A stretch of DNA of 64,000 nt from Coriaria nepalensis (Eukaryota > Streptophyta > Magnoliopsida > Cucurbitales > Coriariaceae): positions 2,485,501 to 2,549,500 of the forward strand of contig CP114487.1 of the NCBI GenBank assembly GCA_027186245.1. Direction: 5' to 3'. Position numbers and translations under genes: made by a program. The notes beneath the pieces are model-generated. The model was not told the DNA's origin. It ran no database searches and saw only the letters and a list, made by a program, of their open reading frames with translations. Below are positions 1 through 11,681 of this stretch, one piece after another. Numbering within the stretch: the first letter of the stretch is position 1; every line of letters starts with the position of its first letter.

Positions 1-2410
1 TGTGGCTATGTACACAAGGTTTCTATGAGTATCAATGGACGGGCTGCTTCCCCAGATTGCTGCTCCAGAATATTCTCCAGTTTTATTGTTGTTGTCTGGG
101 AGCATGAAGGTTTGCCATATCATTTTTCCAGTTTTCGCTTCTAGTTTCAAGAAACTTCCACGAAACCTACAACAATCTTCAATGCTTACACTTTCTTCCA
201 GGGAAGATGTTCCAACGTAGTAGGCCCTAAAGTATATTAGAGTAATTTACAAGTTAATTTAAATAACAAATCGAATTTTCATTCATCACACTAAGAAACG
301 GAATCAAAGCAATCAAAGCCGAAGTCTTAGAACTCCAAAATTTCTTGGGCTCCAATTTTTTTTTTAAATATTTGTTTTTTTGTATGTAAATAAAATAAAT
401 ATATAGTTATTTATGAAAATAAATATTAAGAGTAAGAATTAAATAATTTGAATTTTTATAAGTAACGTGATTTATAGAGCTTAAGGATAAGTGAGGTCTT
501 CACAAATTTTAGAAAATTTATACTTTTACCTTTATAAATGTTTTATTTTATATAACCTTATTCTCTAGATCATTATAGATATCTAATTTAAAATTGATAT
601 TTTTTTAATTATTTATATATATGAATTATATTTATTTAATAAAAAATTTTAAAGTAACATTTTTTATATTAAGACATGAGATATAATCTTAAATATATAA
701 AATATTATTAAATTTATAAGATATATATAATTTTCCCTTTCTATCTTTTTTATTTTTTTTATAACTAAATAAAAAATTAACATCTCAATAGACATATAGA
801 TAATATAGGAGATATACAAATTTTATAGATTTTACTTATTTATTATAAAATATTTTGATAATAGATATTTATCGTATAATAGAGGCAACGCCCCGCATCC
901 TTACCATATTATCGGAGCTCAGATCACATTCAAAAATTCGCCTCAGACCCGATATCTTTTGAGACAACCTTGACTCAATGGTATATATGGGTTGGGGTTG
1001 AGAGTTTGTGAAATTCGTGTCTAAAAGAAATTGTATGTTTGATAGTTATGAGATAATGTAAGTAAAGTGTACATTTGTTTAAATGTAATAAATCTAAACT
1101 ATATATTTACACGGGCTCGCCGTTTCTTACGATGACTTGGTAATGACAAGAACTTCGTCATGACACATCCGAACCGATGATATACTTACATTAGAATCCA
1201 GATTCTCTATTTGTTGTGCAATTAACTAGTTTGATTAGTATTGTTACTCAATAATTGACTGTTATTTTTTATTATTTTAATTATTTTTTTTTGTTTTTAT
1301 TTGGAAGACTAGCTTATGAGGTTATCGTAGTAAGAGCAATGCGTATGCTCTTCTGTCTCTAAGCACAAAATATGAGGCGGGAAACAAGTAAACATGCATG
1401 TGGTTGGATTGAGTTATATAAGATTTTCCTTCTTTTGTCCTAATCAAAGACATAGCATAATTTTTACTAGTTGCATTTACGTTGTCTCCATTAATGCGAA
1501 CGAAAGATATATACATTATTTGGAAAGATTCCTTGCCATTTATTAATTCTTCGTGTAATGATTTTGATTAGCAATTGTTGTAAAAAATTGAAAACTTAAA
1601 AAGAAAAAAAAAATGCTAAGCAAAAGGAAAAATCAAAAGCAAACAATGGCGTACTAACCCTTTATAGAAAGTTCCGGACATGGTAATGACGCCTCTAGGA
1701 TGTTCATCCAATGTAGTTGACCAGATAAGCTCACCAGTCAATCTCTTAACAGCAATAACGACAGCAGGACCATGTATTCCGACAATTAACAAGTCCTTAG
1801 CTATTGTCGGTGTGGCTCTTGCTACCGTCCAGTTAAAGCCGGCGATGAAACCGGTCGCATTTAGGCCGGTTAGGATTTCGAGATTCTTCTTCCAAACTAG
1901 TGACCCGTCTAGGGTCTTCACTGCGTAGAGGTATCCATTCCATGATGGAAAATAAAGAGTGCCATTAAATATTGCTGGAGTTGCAGTAATGTCTTTGCCT
2001 GCATAAAACTCCCATTTCAAACGGAGGTTCGAAACGGTTTTAGGACTTATCTTGTGCTCATTGTTGGCATATCTTCTGTTTTGCAAATCTCCTCCATGGT
2101 TCAACCAGCCCTATGCCATCATATATATTATACCCTCTTATTACTAAATCTATTATTAATCAATTCGAAAATTGAAAGAAGGTAAACAATTGTCGACATA
2201 TCACTATGTCTATGTCCACATGAATGTTTGCATCGATCGGCACGACTTCGACATATAGTTAAAATGGAAAACACATGTTAATTTAGGCAAAGAACTTACA
2301 TGATCATGATTTGGAATGGCAGTGACAGTAGTGAGAATAATTAGTATATGAAAGATCGATAGAGAAAGTATAATAGTACTAAAGCTGTTGCAGAAGCCAG
2401 GAGTTGCCAT
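1..2410 (-). CDS. Polyvinylalcohol dehydrogenase-like PQQ quinoprotein (copy A, cut by left edge)
   Basis: Three exons are visible on the minus strand: 2300-2410, 1659-2110 and 226 to the window edge. Reading phases join cleanly at GT-AG borders. Exon 1 gives a 37-residue N-terminus with a long hydrophobic run, read as a secretory signal peptide. Exon 2 carries the beta-propeller start (WLNHGGDLQNRRYA, FYAGKDITATPAI, SWNGYLYAV) and tryptophan-docking repeats such as GSLVWKK and GELIWST. Exon 3 continues with GAAIWGSSPSID. Family knowledge: these are homologues of bacterial PQQ-dependent polyvinylalcohol dehydrogenase, and the plant substrate is not established. The same exon borders occur in the intact copy at 11682-13794, so about the last half of the protein lies to the left of the window. 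Intron 2 (227-1658) is AT-rich, with a GC-richer patch near 880-1180 that may be a small transposon remnant. I see no frameshift in the visible exons. Confidence 0.85.
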
Positions 2411-3084
2411 TGTTGAGCGTAATAGAACATGCAGGGTGTATGTATGGATGACATATATGAATAGGAGTATGAGAAGTCAACATTGTCTTGAGTCCATATT
2501 AGTCCATATTTGTATGATAAATTATAGCAAGTGTGTCTGATTGACTACAAATCATGATAAGATATCTACATATATATATATTCATTCCTAAGATTGTAGC
2601 AAGCTGGATCATATATACATATATATAAATAAGCTGGATCATAGATCCAGTCCACTATTTTATCAACATCGCACGAGATGGGAAAATATTTATATTTTGA
2701 TGTATAATATATAGTTGACTGGATCTATGATCCTCTTGTATATATATTACAACGAGGGGTAATGGTTACGTACTCCCTATTTTCAGTTATGTAATAAAAA
2801 CCCCCATGTATTATCAAATGCATAAAAGACTCATTGGATTGTGAAGGAAGTGTCGCAAACTCCTTAAATTTTGCAAGAAAAAAAAGTTCTAATACGTCCT
2901 AGCTCGTTATATTTTCCGTTTCGACCAACAGATTCATGTACCTAGAAGAATCTGGACTTAAAACCCAAGGCCAAAACAGGGGAAACTACTATCCGGTGCA
3001 TCCTGCATAATTTCAAGGCTAGCTAGCTAGTACCACATCACCAGCTAAATCTGAACTCTGCACGAGGATTAATTACAAAAAACT
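2411..3084. other. Spacer between quinoprotein copy A and aldose epimerase
   Basis: This is the 5' flank of the quinoprotein gene and the 3' flank of the epimerase gene. It is AT-rich with TA runs and holds the inverted repeat listed at 2636-2733. No coding frame is supported. Confidence 0.6.
2636..2733. repeat. 17-bp perfect inverted repeat with 64-bp loop
   Basis: The arm at 2636-2652 (GGATCATAGATCCAGTC) is matched by its exact reverse complement at 2717-2733. The left arm itself contains a shorter palindrome (CTGGATC-ATA-GATCCAG). Part of the motif (AAGCTGGATCAT) is also repeated just upstream near 2601. It may be the core of a small MITE, but no target duplication was identified. Confidence 0.7.
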
Positions 3085-5167
3085 CTAGATAGTTGAGAAC
3101 ATAAACAACATGTAGTGGTCGTAAGGTTTTCCAGGATAGATGATGATCGAAGGGAAATTCGGGTGATTCACAGAATCCGGGAACGCTTGAGTCTCCAGAC
3201 ATAAAGCGGCATGAGCCTGATAAACAGCCCCACCTTTTCCCTTCTCATTCTTCAAGAAGTTTCCAGTATAGAACTGCACACCGGGAGCGTTTGTCAGAAG
3301 CTCCAACACTCTCCCCGTCTTGTCATCGTGCACTATGGCCGCTTTCTTCAACTTGTGATGACTATGTCCAGTACTGTTCCCAAGGACATAGTTGATATTA
3401 TAGCCCTTCGGAAGTGTATTCATCCTGCTACCAATCGTGGCAGGCTTGAGGAAATCGTATGGTGTTCCTTGGACGGGTGAGAATTTTCCGGTGGGGATGA
3501 ATTGACTGTCTACAGGCGTGATCTGGGATCCGAAGATTTGGATCCGGTTTGAAAGGATGTTGCCACTATTGTGCCCGCCTAGGTTCCAATAAACATGTTG
3601 AGCTAGATTTACAGGAGTAGGTTTGTTTAGAGCCTTAGCTTTTAGTGACACACTCAAGTGGTTTTTTGCTAGGAGAGTATAACTAACAATGGCTACTAGA
3701 TCACCGGGAAAACCTGCAAGTAAAATAGACTATTGACGACTTAGCACCAAGGTTTGAACTATATAAATATACAATTCTGATATCATGTTTAGTTATCACA
3801 AGTGTCATATTTGAGTCCATAAAATAATAACTAATAACCCTTGAATCTGGGACAAAATTTGATTAGGAGATAAGAGTTACTTGCCTTGATCGCCATCGAC
3901 GCTGCGATACGAGAACACAATATGAGGAGTCTGACCATCCTTTCTGTATTTGCTTACCCTCCAAGCAACCTTGCCAAATCCTTTAGGTCCACCTAATTAA
4001 TGTTTTAGCACAACCAATAAGATTAGGGTGCTTAATTCGGGCTAATATCTAACCAGAGAGGAAACCACCAGCTTGAAATCATGTTAAAAATAGAAGAAGA
4101 ATGTACCATGAAGTGTATTGTTTCCATCATTAGCAATAAGCTTGTATTGGGTTCCATTTAAAGTAAACTTTGCTCCGGCAATTCTGTTCGCAACCCGTCC
4201 GACAACAGCACCGAAACTTTGCGTACCGTTCTACAAAATCGTACAATTTCAATATTATCTTTCGAGAGAGATGACCGTGAAAATGATCAGTCAATATATA
4301 GCTTGTTGTGACTTGTGATGACTGGTGCATGAAACTTAATATTTACAATGGGGCGGACCTAGAATTTCAAGTATAGCGAGGTCAAGTTCAAATTATAGTA
4401 AGATGAAAGGTGTGGGGGCGAAATCCCATGATAAAGTAAATATATATTATTAAATTTTAAAAAATACATATAAAAAATAAATAAAACTTCTCAAAATTAT
4501 CCCTACTTTTTAATATTTTTCCAAAAAAACCCGTGGCCTACAATCCCATAGCCACACTGTGGGAGCCCCACATGACTCCCGCGTCCCTGCGATCTCCCCA
4601 GATAAGGTTTGAAGCTAATCTAATATACACATACGACAAAGCATGCAATAAAAGCTACTAAGCTAGCCACCTTTCGTCTCGCTTATTGAGAGTGAGAGCC
4701 AACTGTCAAACTTCAGTTTGGATATCCATTTTTATTTTTTTATATTCGTTCTTCTGTAACAACCTTACAATCTAAGAACTTCATATTGGATCTAATTAAA
4801 AAAGAAGATAGAAAACTCACTATGTATTCGTTGATTGTATCATATCCAAGAGCAATATCAGCTAGCTTTCCTGGAAAAGTTAAGAAGACAAGAAAACTAA
4901 ATCAGGGGAAAAAAACAAAAACAAAAACGAGAAGGTCGATCTATAAGCTAATCTGGGACAATAGAAAATTAGGAACAAACACAAACCGTGTCTGTCTGGA
5001 ACAACAACAGAGACAATAGCAGCTCCCCAATTGGTAAATTTTGCGGAGAAGTTCCCCTTCTTCAGCTCGTATATACCAAGCTTTTGCTCTTTTGCATCGT
5101 CATTATAAACGAACCCAGAAGCCACCACTAGAACCATCAAACAAAGCAGCAACGAAAAGAAACTCAT
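3085..5167 (-). CDS. Aldose 1-epimerase (galactose mutarotase family)
   Basis: Five minus-strand exons: 4987-5167, 4821-4870, 4107-4230, 3885-3992 and 3085-3713. They give 1092 nt, a 363-residue protein. It interconverts alpha and beta anomers of aldoses such as galactose and glucose. Landmarks are NNTLHGG (first active-site His, about 118), [10 protein letters not shown] (catalytic His about 194) and [11 protein letters not shown] (catalytic Glu about 328). All three match the mutarotase triad, and the length is normal for plant members. The N-terminus ([17 protein letters not shown]) looks like a signal peptide, so the product probably enters the secretory pathway. The donor of intron 4 reads AG|GCAAGT, a GC-AG intron; every other intron is GT-AG. 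Intron 3 (4231-4820) contains a repeat-like stretch near 4350-4610. It is intact, with no frameshift. Confidence 0.93.
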
Positions 5168-6429
5168 GTTTTTCTCTTAAACCAAGAATGATGGAGTGGG
5201 TCGTAATTATTTTCCAACGAGTCCTCTCATATATGACAAGAATTATTTCTATTTTTTTTTAGATGGATAATGATAAAAAAAAAAATTAAATTTTATATAA
5301 AATAATATATAAATTGATAATTATTTACAACTTATCAAAAAGGCTGACTAATTATTCACTCATCAAATTTTATCTAAAAATTTTCTAAGTTTGGTCTTCG
5401 TACTATTTTCTTTTTGTCATTTAACACTTTTTTATTGGTCCTAGTTTTTGCCATGTGGCATTTTAAAATTATAAGAAGTTATATGTAATTCTAAATTATG
5501 TAGGAAATTAACAAATTTGATTGTTTTCTTTAACTTTATCGATACATGAAAAATATTTAACAGATGATTGGATCATATTTCAAATTAAATACAAATCAAT
5601 TTTATTTAAAAATCGATTAATTCAAGATAAAATAATAAATTTAATTAATTAATGGTTAATTTTAATTATGTATTAATTAATTTTAATCGACTGAATATAA
5701 TTTAAATCTAATAAATTCGGATTAATTATAAGAATGGTTGCAATAAATAAAGCAGTAACTTGGATTAGTGATGTGGTGCAAGAAACGATTATAGATTGCT
5801 TGCATATGGATTAGTCAAGATGCAATCTCAATCATTTCAAAAAAGACAAAATTTTCACCACCCGTTAATGAGAGTTTCAGCTGAAATCGAAGAAAAAAGG
5901 AGATGCTCGGTTGAAATTGATAAAGGATGGTGGAGTTTTGCCTGAAATTCATTACAGACGATCCGAAATGCCAACGCAAACAACTTTTTCTCCAAAAAGC
6001 GGTTGGAAGTCGAACGGTAGTATTAAATACAAAAGTGGCCAAAATTTAAGGATAGAAAGGGGGAGAAATGGCTGAAATTCTTGAGAGAAATTGGGGGAGA
6101 GGGTTTATTTCAATAAATTTGGACTTTATATCGACTGGATTCGATTGGAAACTCAATCAAATAACTACCCACTAAAAAAGGGGCTAGGACCCATGAAATG
6201 GGAAAAGCAGCGCTTAAGAAGGATCAACTTTAAGATAATTACAATCATACTATCATTTTGTGATTATAAATAGAAGTCTTTAATGAAAGTAAAATCAATC
6301 ATTTCGATCACCAATCTTTTCAATCATCGATGCTCTCAAATACTTACCGACAAAAAATCGAGTAACACTTTTAATTTTCTCTATATTCCAATTATATTAT
6401 TTAAGTCTGATATTTATCTTTTTCCTCCA
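5168..6429. other. AT-rich spacer, possibly the 5' part of the L1 relic
   Basis: 5250-5760 is low-complexity AT-rich DNA. 5820-6290 has longer broken plus-strand frames rich in Lys, Trp and Glu, which could be a decayed LINE ORF1 belonging to the element that starts nearby. Similarity is too weak for me to assert this. Confidence 0.4.
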
Positions 6430-7805
6430 AGAAAGTATACCCCTGGGAGTTAAGGAAGGCGGGTACGGGGAAGACTTTAATCTCTGGTGGAAAAATTGGT
6501 ATGATGAGTATGGGAATTAACAAAAGCTGATTGGGTTCTTCCCTGTGAAAAGGTGGATGAGATTAGTGAGATGAAACAAGAACAGAATGATAAAAAGGGA
6601 AGGGAAAGGTAATAATCATTAAATCTATACGGGAGGAAAGTATGAATTACACAGTAGAATTCCCACCTGAAACAGAAGAAGGAAATGGATTAAGCCCGAA
6701 CAGTCCCAAAGTTACTGTGTTGGCTGGTGAATTTAGAAGCCTCTGCCTGAAAAGAAAAGTGGATGAAGAATCAATGAAATAAGAAGTAAATCTCTAAAAA
6801 TTGCTGAAAATCAAAGAACATTTGGGGAGAAATATGTGGAAACTCAAAAGAATAATACAAATTGTTGCAAGAGAAATAAGAGGAAGGGGAAAGTCAATGT
6901 TGAAACTAAACCAGGGGAAAAAAAGGGAAGGAAGTTAAAGGAAAAGGTGTCTAATGTGAGTAATTCAGAGGTGGGTTGTGGGGTGGTTGTGTTGGGAAAT
7001 AGTGAAGATCAATTAAAGATAGTCTCTATCAAAGAGGGGGTGAAAACTATGGGAACAGTTGAGATGTGTCTGATTTTAAAAATGGTGGTGGCGGCTTGTC
7101 AATAGCCACAGAGGGCTCATGAAGACAATATCTTGGAATTATCAAGGGGTGGGGCCCCTCTTGACAAGAAAAGCTCTTAAAAAGTTATGGAAAATGCATA
7201 GCCCAGATGTGTTGTTGCTTATGTAAATTAAGAATGGTCATTCTAAAATGGAAAAGCTGAGAAGAAAGTCGGGTTTTGAGAGTTGTTGTTATGTTGATCA
7301 TGTTAGTTTCTCGGGAGGGTTAGTTTTGCGGTGGTCTAAAGAGGTGACGGTGGAAGTTCTGAACTGTTCCAAAAATATCATTGATACTGTAATCCACTCT
7401 AGTGAGATTGTTGTTCATGATAGGTGGTGGTGGATTTATGGGGATCCTGAGTTTAGTTGCAAAAAGCTGTTGTGGAAAGCCTTGGTGAGAGTGGCTAGAT
7501 ATATCAAGGGGTTCTAGGTGTGTACCGAAGATTTTAATGATATAATTAGGGACAGTGATAAAGAAGGGGGAACTCAAGACCAGTTTGGAAGATTATTGAG
7601 TTTCAGACTATGATTCAAGAGTGTGGCCTTATAGATTTGTCTCATAAAAGTGTTCATTTTACTAGGGAGAATAAGAGGGAGGGTCGAATAAGAGAGGATT
7701 GAACTTGTGTTGGCTAATGGACAGTGGACAGAATTATTTCCTAAAAGTCAAGTTTTTAACCTTCCTTTCAAGGGATCAGATCATTCTCCGGTATTAGTGG
7801 TCTAG
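6430..7805 (+). mobile_element. Degenerate L1-type LINE relic (ORF1 tail and endonuclease domain)
   Basis: Around 7116 the plus strand opens with MKTISWN, the classic start of plant L1 ORF2. It continues with broken apurinic-endonuclease-like sequence: LTRKALKKLW, SPDVLLL, a stop where METK is expected, GFESCCYVDHVSFSGGL, EDFNDI, then QECGLIDL and the terminal GSDHSPVLV motif near 7770-7800. Several stops and frame changes are present. Upstream, 6430-7105 holds Lys-rich frames consistent with an ORF1 tail. No reverse transcriptase follows: the relic stops about 200 bp before the quinoprotein pseudogene. It is not active. Confidence 0.75.
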
Positions 7806-7995
7806 CACTTGATCCCTACATCCAGGAACTATCGACCAGTTGCTTACAAACTAGTAACTGTTCGCTGTATCGACATCTTACTGAGTGAATTTAGTAACAA
7901 AAGTGGTCAATATTTAGGCATGATGGGGTTGACCAACATGTCGATTAATGAGGTCATATGGTTGTTTATAGCATGGTATATAAACATGTTCTAAT

Positions 7996-9385
7996 TGCTC
8001 ACTGACATACCACCATACACAGTAGCATTAAGCTCATAAGACCACAAAATTGTCCAAGTTTCGGCGTTCATTGCATAAATGGGTCCGTTTGGGCTTGTTG
8101 ATCCAGCAAAGACCGTAAGAATTCTAATGAATTCAAGGGAAAAGAGAGTAAGAGTTGAAGAAAATGATGAAAATTGAAATATGCAAACAGTTTCTTTGAT
8201 TGCAAATCTATGTAAAATTTCATTGAATCTCAATATAATATATGGATGAGTTTTAATCATCATTACAAGTACAAATAATCTTATTTGATTGTTTACAATT
8301 CAAAAAAGATAACTTATTACAACAATTAATAAAAATTTGCTTAAAAGCAAATTTCAAGTCTGCATAGTAGAATGCTCAAAAGCAGGAAATCAAAAATAGC
8401 TTTATGCTGGTTAAGAACCAATAGATCAAAAATAATGATATGCTTCCAATTGATCTAAAAACAACTCCAACAAGATCATGAAGACTAAATGAACTTGTTA
8501 GGATAGAAAGAAAGCTCAATTGGACCGCAATTCTTCATCTATTTTGTCATGACTGTAAACAAAGCAGTAGCCAATTAAAAATGTTATAACTTCTTCTTTT
8601 TTGATCCGGTCTACTTTAAACCAATTCTTACAAGTTTGGTTTGAGAAGATCTAACTGATATAAAAAGAGTCAACACAAAAATTTATTTGATACAAAAAGT
8701 CAACTAAAATCAAAATGAAAAATTGAATCCTGATATAATGCAGAACACATCACATTCTAACAAAGACTACACAATTAGCCACACTCACAGGGCCTGAGGC
8801 AATGCCATTGCTAGGATCAGCTGTTGACCAGAGAATTTTACAGTCGCGAGCATCCATGGCGACCCACCCAACCACCGGAAGTGGTTGTTTTGTTAGATGG
8901 TTTGAGGGTGAAGTTTTTGGCGCCGCCATTTGCTATGTTGGTATAGACCCTCTTTTCATCGGTTGCAGCTCCCCATATACCTCCCCCACCAATGCTGCCT
9001 GGTCCAGCTTCCTACGTGCATCCAAGTTCGAAAGAAATCAACCTCATGATATGCAATTAATGTACTGTTTTAATGAAATTAGCAACTCACCGTTGACCAT
9101 AAAAGGTTACCATTTACACGATCTACTGCCCAAGCAAATCCGCTTTTCTGAACAGCAGTAGCAATGTCTCGTTTGGTTCCATTAACAAACTGTAAACATC
9201 ATAGGTTCCTCACCGAAATGGCATCTAGATTAGGCCCGGGAGGGCAACTAGGCAATGCTGAAAGATTGTTACATGCAACAAACCAAACATCATAGCCACC
9301 GAATTGGCGATACCACTTGATATTTTCAGACTCAAATCAAGTGCAAGAAATGAATTTGAGTGACTTTCATGTTCAACGCACTCAA
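7996..9385 (-). pseudogene. Polyvinylalcohol dehydrogenase-like pseudogene, split by a solo LTR
   Basis: On the minus strand, 9091-9385 corresponds to the second half of exon 3 of the intact copy (HSNSFLALDL, GGYDVWFVACNNLSA, QKSGFAWAVDR) and ends in a preserved GTGAGT donor. 8763-9011 and 8000-8113 together correspond to exon 4 (EAGPGSIGGGG, DEKRVYTNIANG, then GSTSPNGPIYAMNAET and TVYGGMSVS). Damage: the 5' half is missing upstream of about 9385. A one-base shift follows FLALDL, and a deletion or frameshift lies in the part equivalent to DADFGEAPML. A 649-bp LTR with its 5-bp target duplication interrupts exon 4, and the last roughly 22 codons are lost beyond 7996. It cannot make a working enzyme. 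It lies on the same strand as copy A and opposite to the intact copy B. Confidence 0.9.
8114..8762 (-). mobile_element. Solo LTR inserted in the quinoprotein pseudogene
   Basis: On the minus strand the insert begins TGTTAGAATG and ends AATTCTTACG. This is the usual TG...CA LTR form with the last base altered, and the near-inverted ends TGTTAGAA/TTCTTAC(A) are typical of copia LTRs. The 5-bp sequence AAGAC (plus strand) flanks both sides, at 8109-8113 and 8763-8767. Removing the insert and one AAGAC restores alignment with exon 4 of the intact gene. No gag or pol lies inside, so it is a solo LTR of about 649 bp. Confidence 0.85.
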
Positions 9386-11681
9386 ATTCATGGGAATGTA
9401 ATTTTATGCCTAAACTCGATTTATATATATATATATATATATTATAATATGTATGATATATGCTTAAAAAAGATTTAAAAAAAATCGAAACTTATCTTAT
9501 GTATAGCTTACTCCACATTATTTTCTCTTGCTGACACGATTACATGAATCGTTGCTTATCATAATCTAGTTTAACAAATAGCCTTGATTCTTGACTTTTT
9601 GAAACTTATCTTAATGTAGCCTAAGAATAGAAACCTACCAGACAATGGACCATATTAGATTTCATTTCTTATTTTTATTTATTTACTTAGGTGCATTGAT
9701 TGAGTTTCTGTTCATACACTGTAATGGGGGGATGTCTTTGAAAAGTAAAGAAGGATAGTCATACACAACTGCTATAAATTATCCTGCCTAATATTTATTT
9801 TGTACATATATGATGAGGTCATTCAAAGTTTAGAAGCATTTCTTTATGAGTTAGACATGTATCTAGACTCTAGTCACTATTGATTGAAATTGGAGTATTA
9901 GAATAGTTAAACCATTAATAGATGTTTACTAAACTAATAAGTACTGGATAAGAGACTTCCAATTAGCCTTAATTACGAAGTTCAGCAAGGAGTTTAGTAT
10001 CTTAGGTATAATTTATACTAATCACTTATTAGTCAATATATTGGGTGGGTATGTTTTGTTATGCATCTCTGTTTTTTTTTTTTTTTGATTATATATATAT
10101 ATATACGATACTAGTTTGAGGCATACTACATCTAGAATATTAGATATTTGTCTCAAGTTGAAGCCTGTATCAACCTTACACATTACTGTAATTTAATAAT
10201 GTTAGGCAGAACTTAAACTTAAACTGTATATTACATCGTTGACAACTTCAATTTATGGCTTTTGCACCTACATAATTTGGATTGGCAATTAAAACATGGT
10301 ATTCAAATCAAAATAAAATTTAGATAATTTATGTAATTTAATGTAATTATTTGCGCTTAAATTAGAGTATTCACTAAGATTAGTTACACGAGGAGGCGTT
10401 TTAGCCTACTCCTGGATCAACTGTTTGTAGGTTTAGATATAAGAAACAGTAACTTAAGTAATCTGTATATAGTAAATAGAAACAGAATATAGTAAAAATG
10501 TAAATAGTAATATAGTAATTTAGAAAATAATAAATAGAAATAGAATTTGTAACACTTAAATTTAAAAATAGTATATGTAAACAATTTACATAAATGAATA
10601 TGTAACGATGATAAAATAGAATGTTAAATAGATCATAAGCTGAATAAACAATCGAATATAAGATTGAAATTAGAGAGGTAAGAAACTGATATTCAAATCG
10701 AAAGCTGTTATGCAACAGTTTTCTTAAAACAGATTCACTCCCTCACGTTGGTGCTGAAAGTAAAATGACATCTGTCTCACAAAATATGACGGAGACAAAT
10801 AGCAGCGCCACACCACCAATATTCCGACGAACTCAAAAAATAATTCGAACTCTATTATATTGGAAACTTATAACTCTAGAGAGGGGGAAATTTAAGAGAG
10901 ATTTCGTTTTCGGTGAGTTCCCAAATGGAGGAAGGCTACCAAAAATGAAACTCTACCCTTTCGTTTTCAGAAGAGAAGAAAACAAAAAGTGGGCTAAGGT
11001 CCACCGGGCCAATATTTAGCATGCCCAACGGTGGGCGTGCATAAGCCAAACCCAATCTGAATTCGCACTCTTCTAGAGATGCACGCAAGAGAGAGTATTC
11101 TAGCTTATATTTTATTACTCACTAACAAATGTGCAGTTTTATATAAACATTCTCCCATTTGTTTCTCTTTTCAATGTGAGACAACTTTTCTCCTTCATTT
11201 TTTTTACTTCAAACTATTCTAATGGTTGCACTTTGATATTCAATTTATCATTCATTCATTAATCATTTTGAGTGTACCATATACTAATTTGAAATTCTCA
11301 TAAAAGAGAACACGAATCAACTTTGACGAGCCCCACTCAAAATTGAGCATAAATATAACATATTGAAATGCTAATTTTCCAACAGTGTTAACGTGGCTTG
11401 ATCAAAACCATTTTATCAAAACCGTTTTGAATATGTATACAGAGGGTAGTCTACAATTTCTCTACTAATCAACAGGAGTATCAATCGTAGAACGTCTCAT
11501 TTCAAAGAACCTTTGGTAGTAATTATATTGCCCGTTTATATTTAAACTAGTACCTAGTGGTTAACTTATCCATTAAGATGATATCGTAATTGACAAGGAT
11601 TGAAGGTTATTTTCGTTCCTGATCAATATAAATACAAACTCCTAAACAACGATGAGGTATACATCTTCCTTTATAAAGAAA
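9386..11681. other. AT-rich spacer upstream of quinoprotein copy B
   Basis: TA microsatellites lie near 9422-9443 and 10090-10106, with a low-complexity stretch at 10400-10720 and a more balanced stretch at 10740-11110. The long minus-strand frame at 10401-10715 is Tyr/Ile/Phe-rich AT noise. I see no gene; the last few hundred bases should hold the promoter of copy B. Confidence 0.55.

Noticed and set aside
10401..10715. 104-codon minus-strand frame rich in Tyr, Ile and Phe
   Set aside because: Low-complexity AT-rich DNA produces it; no domain or conserved motif.
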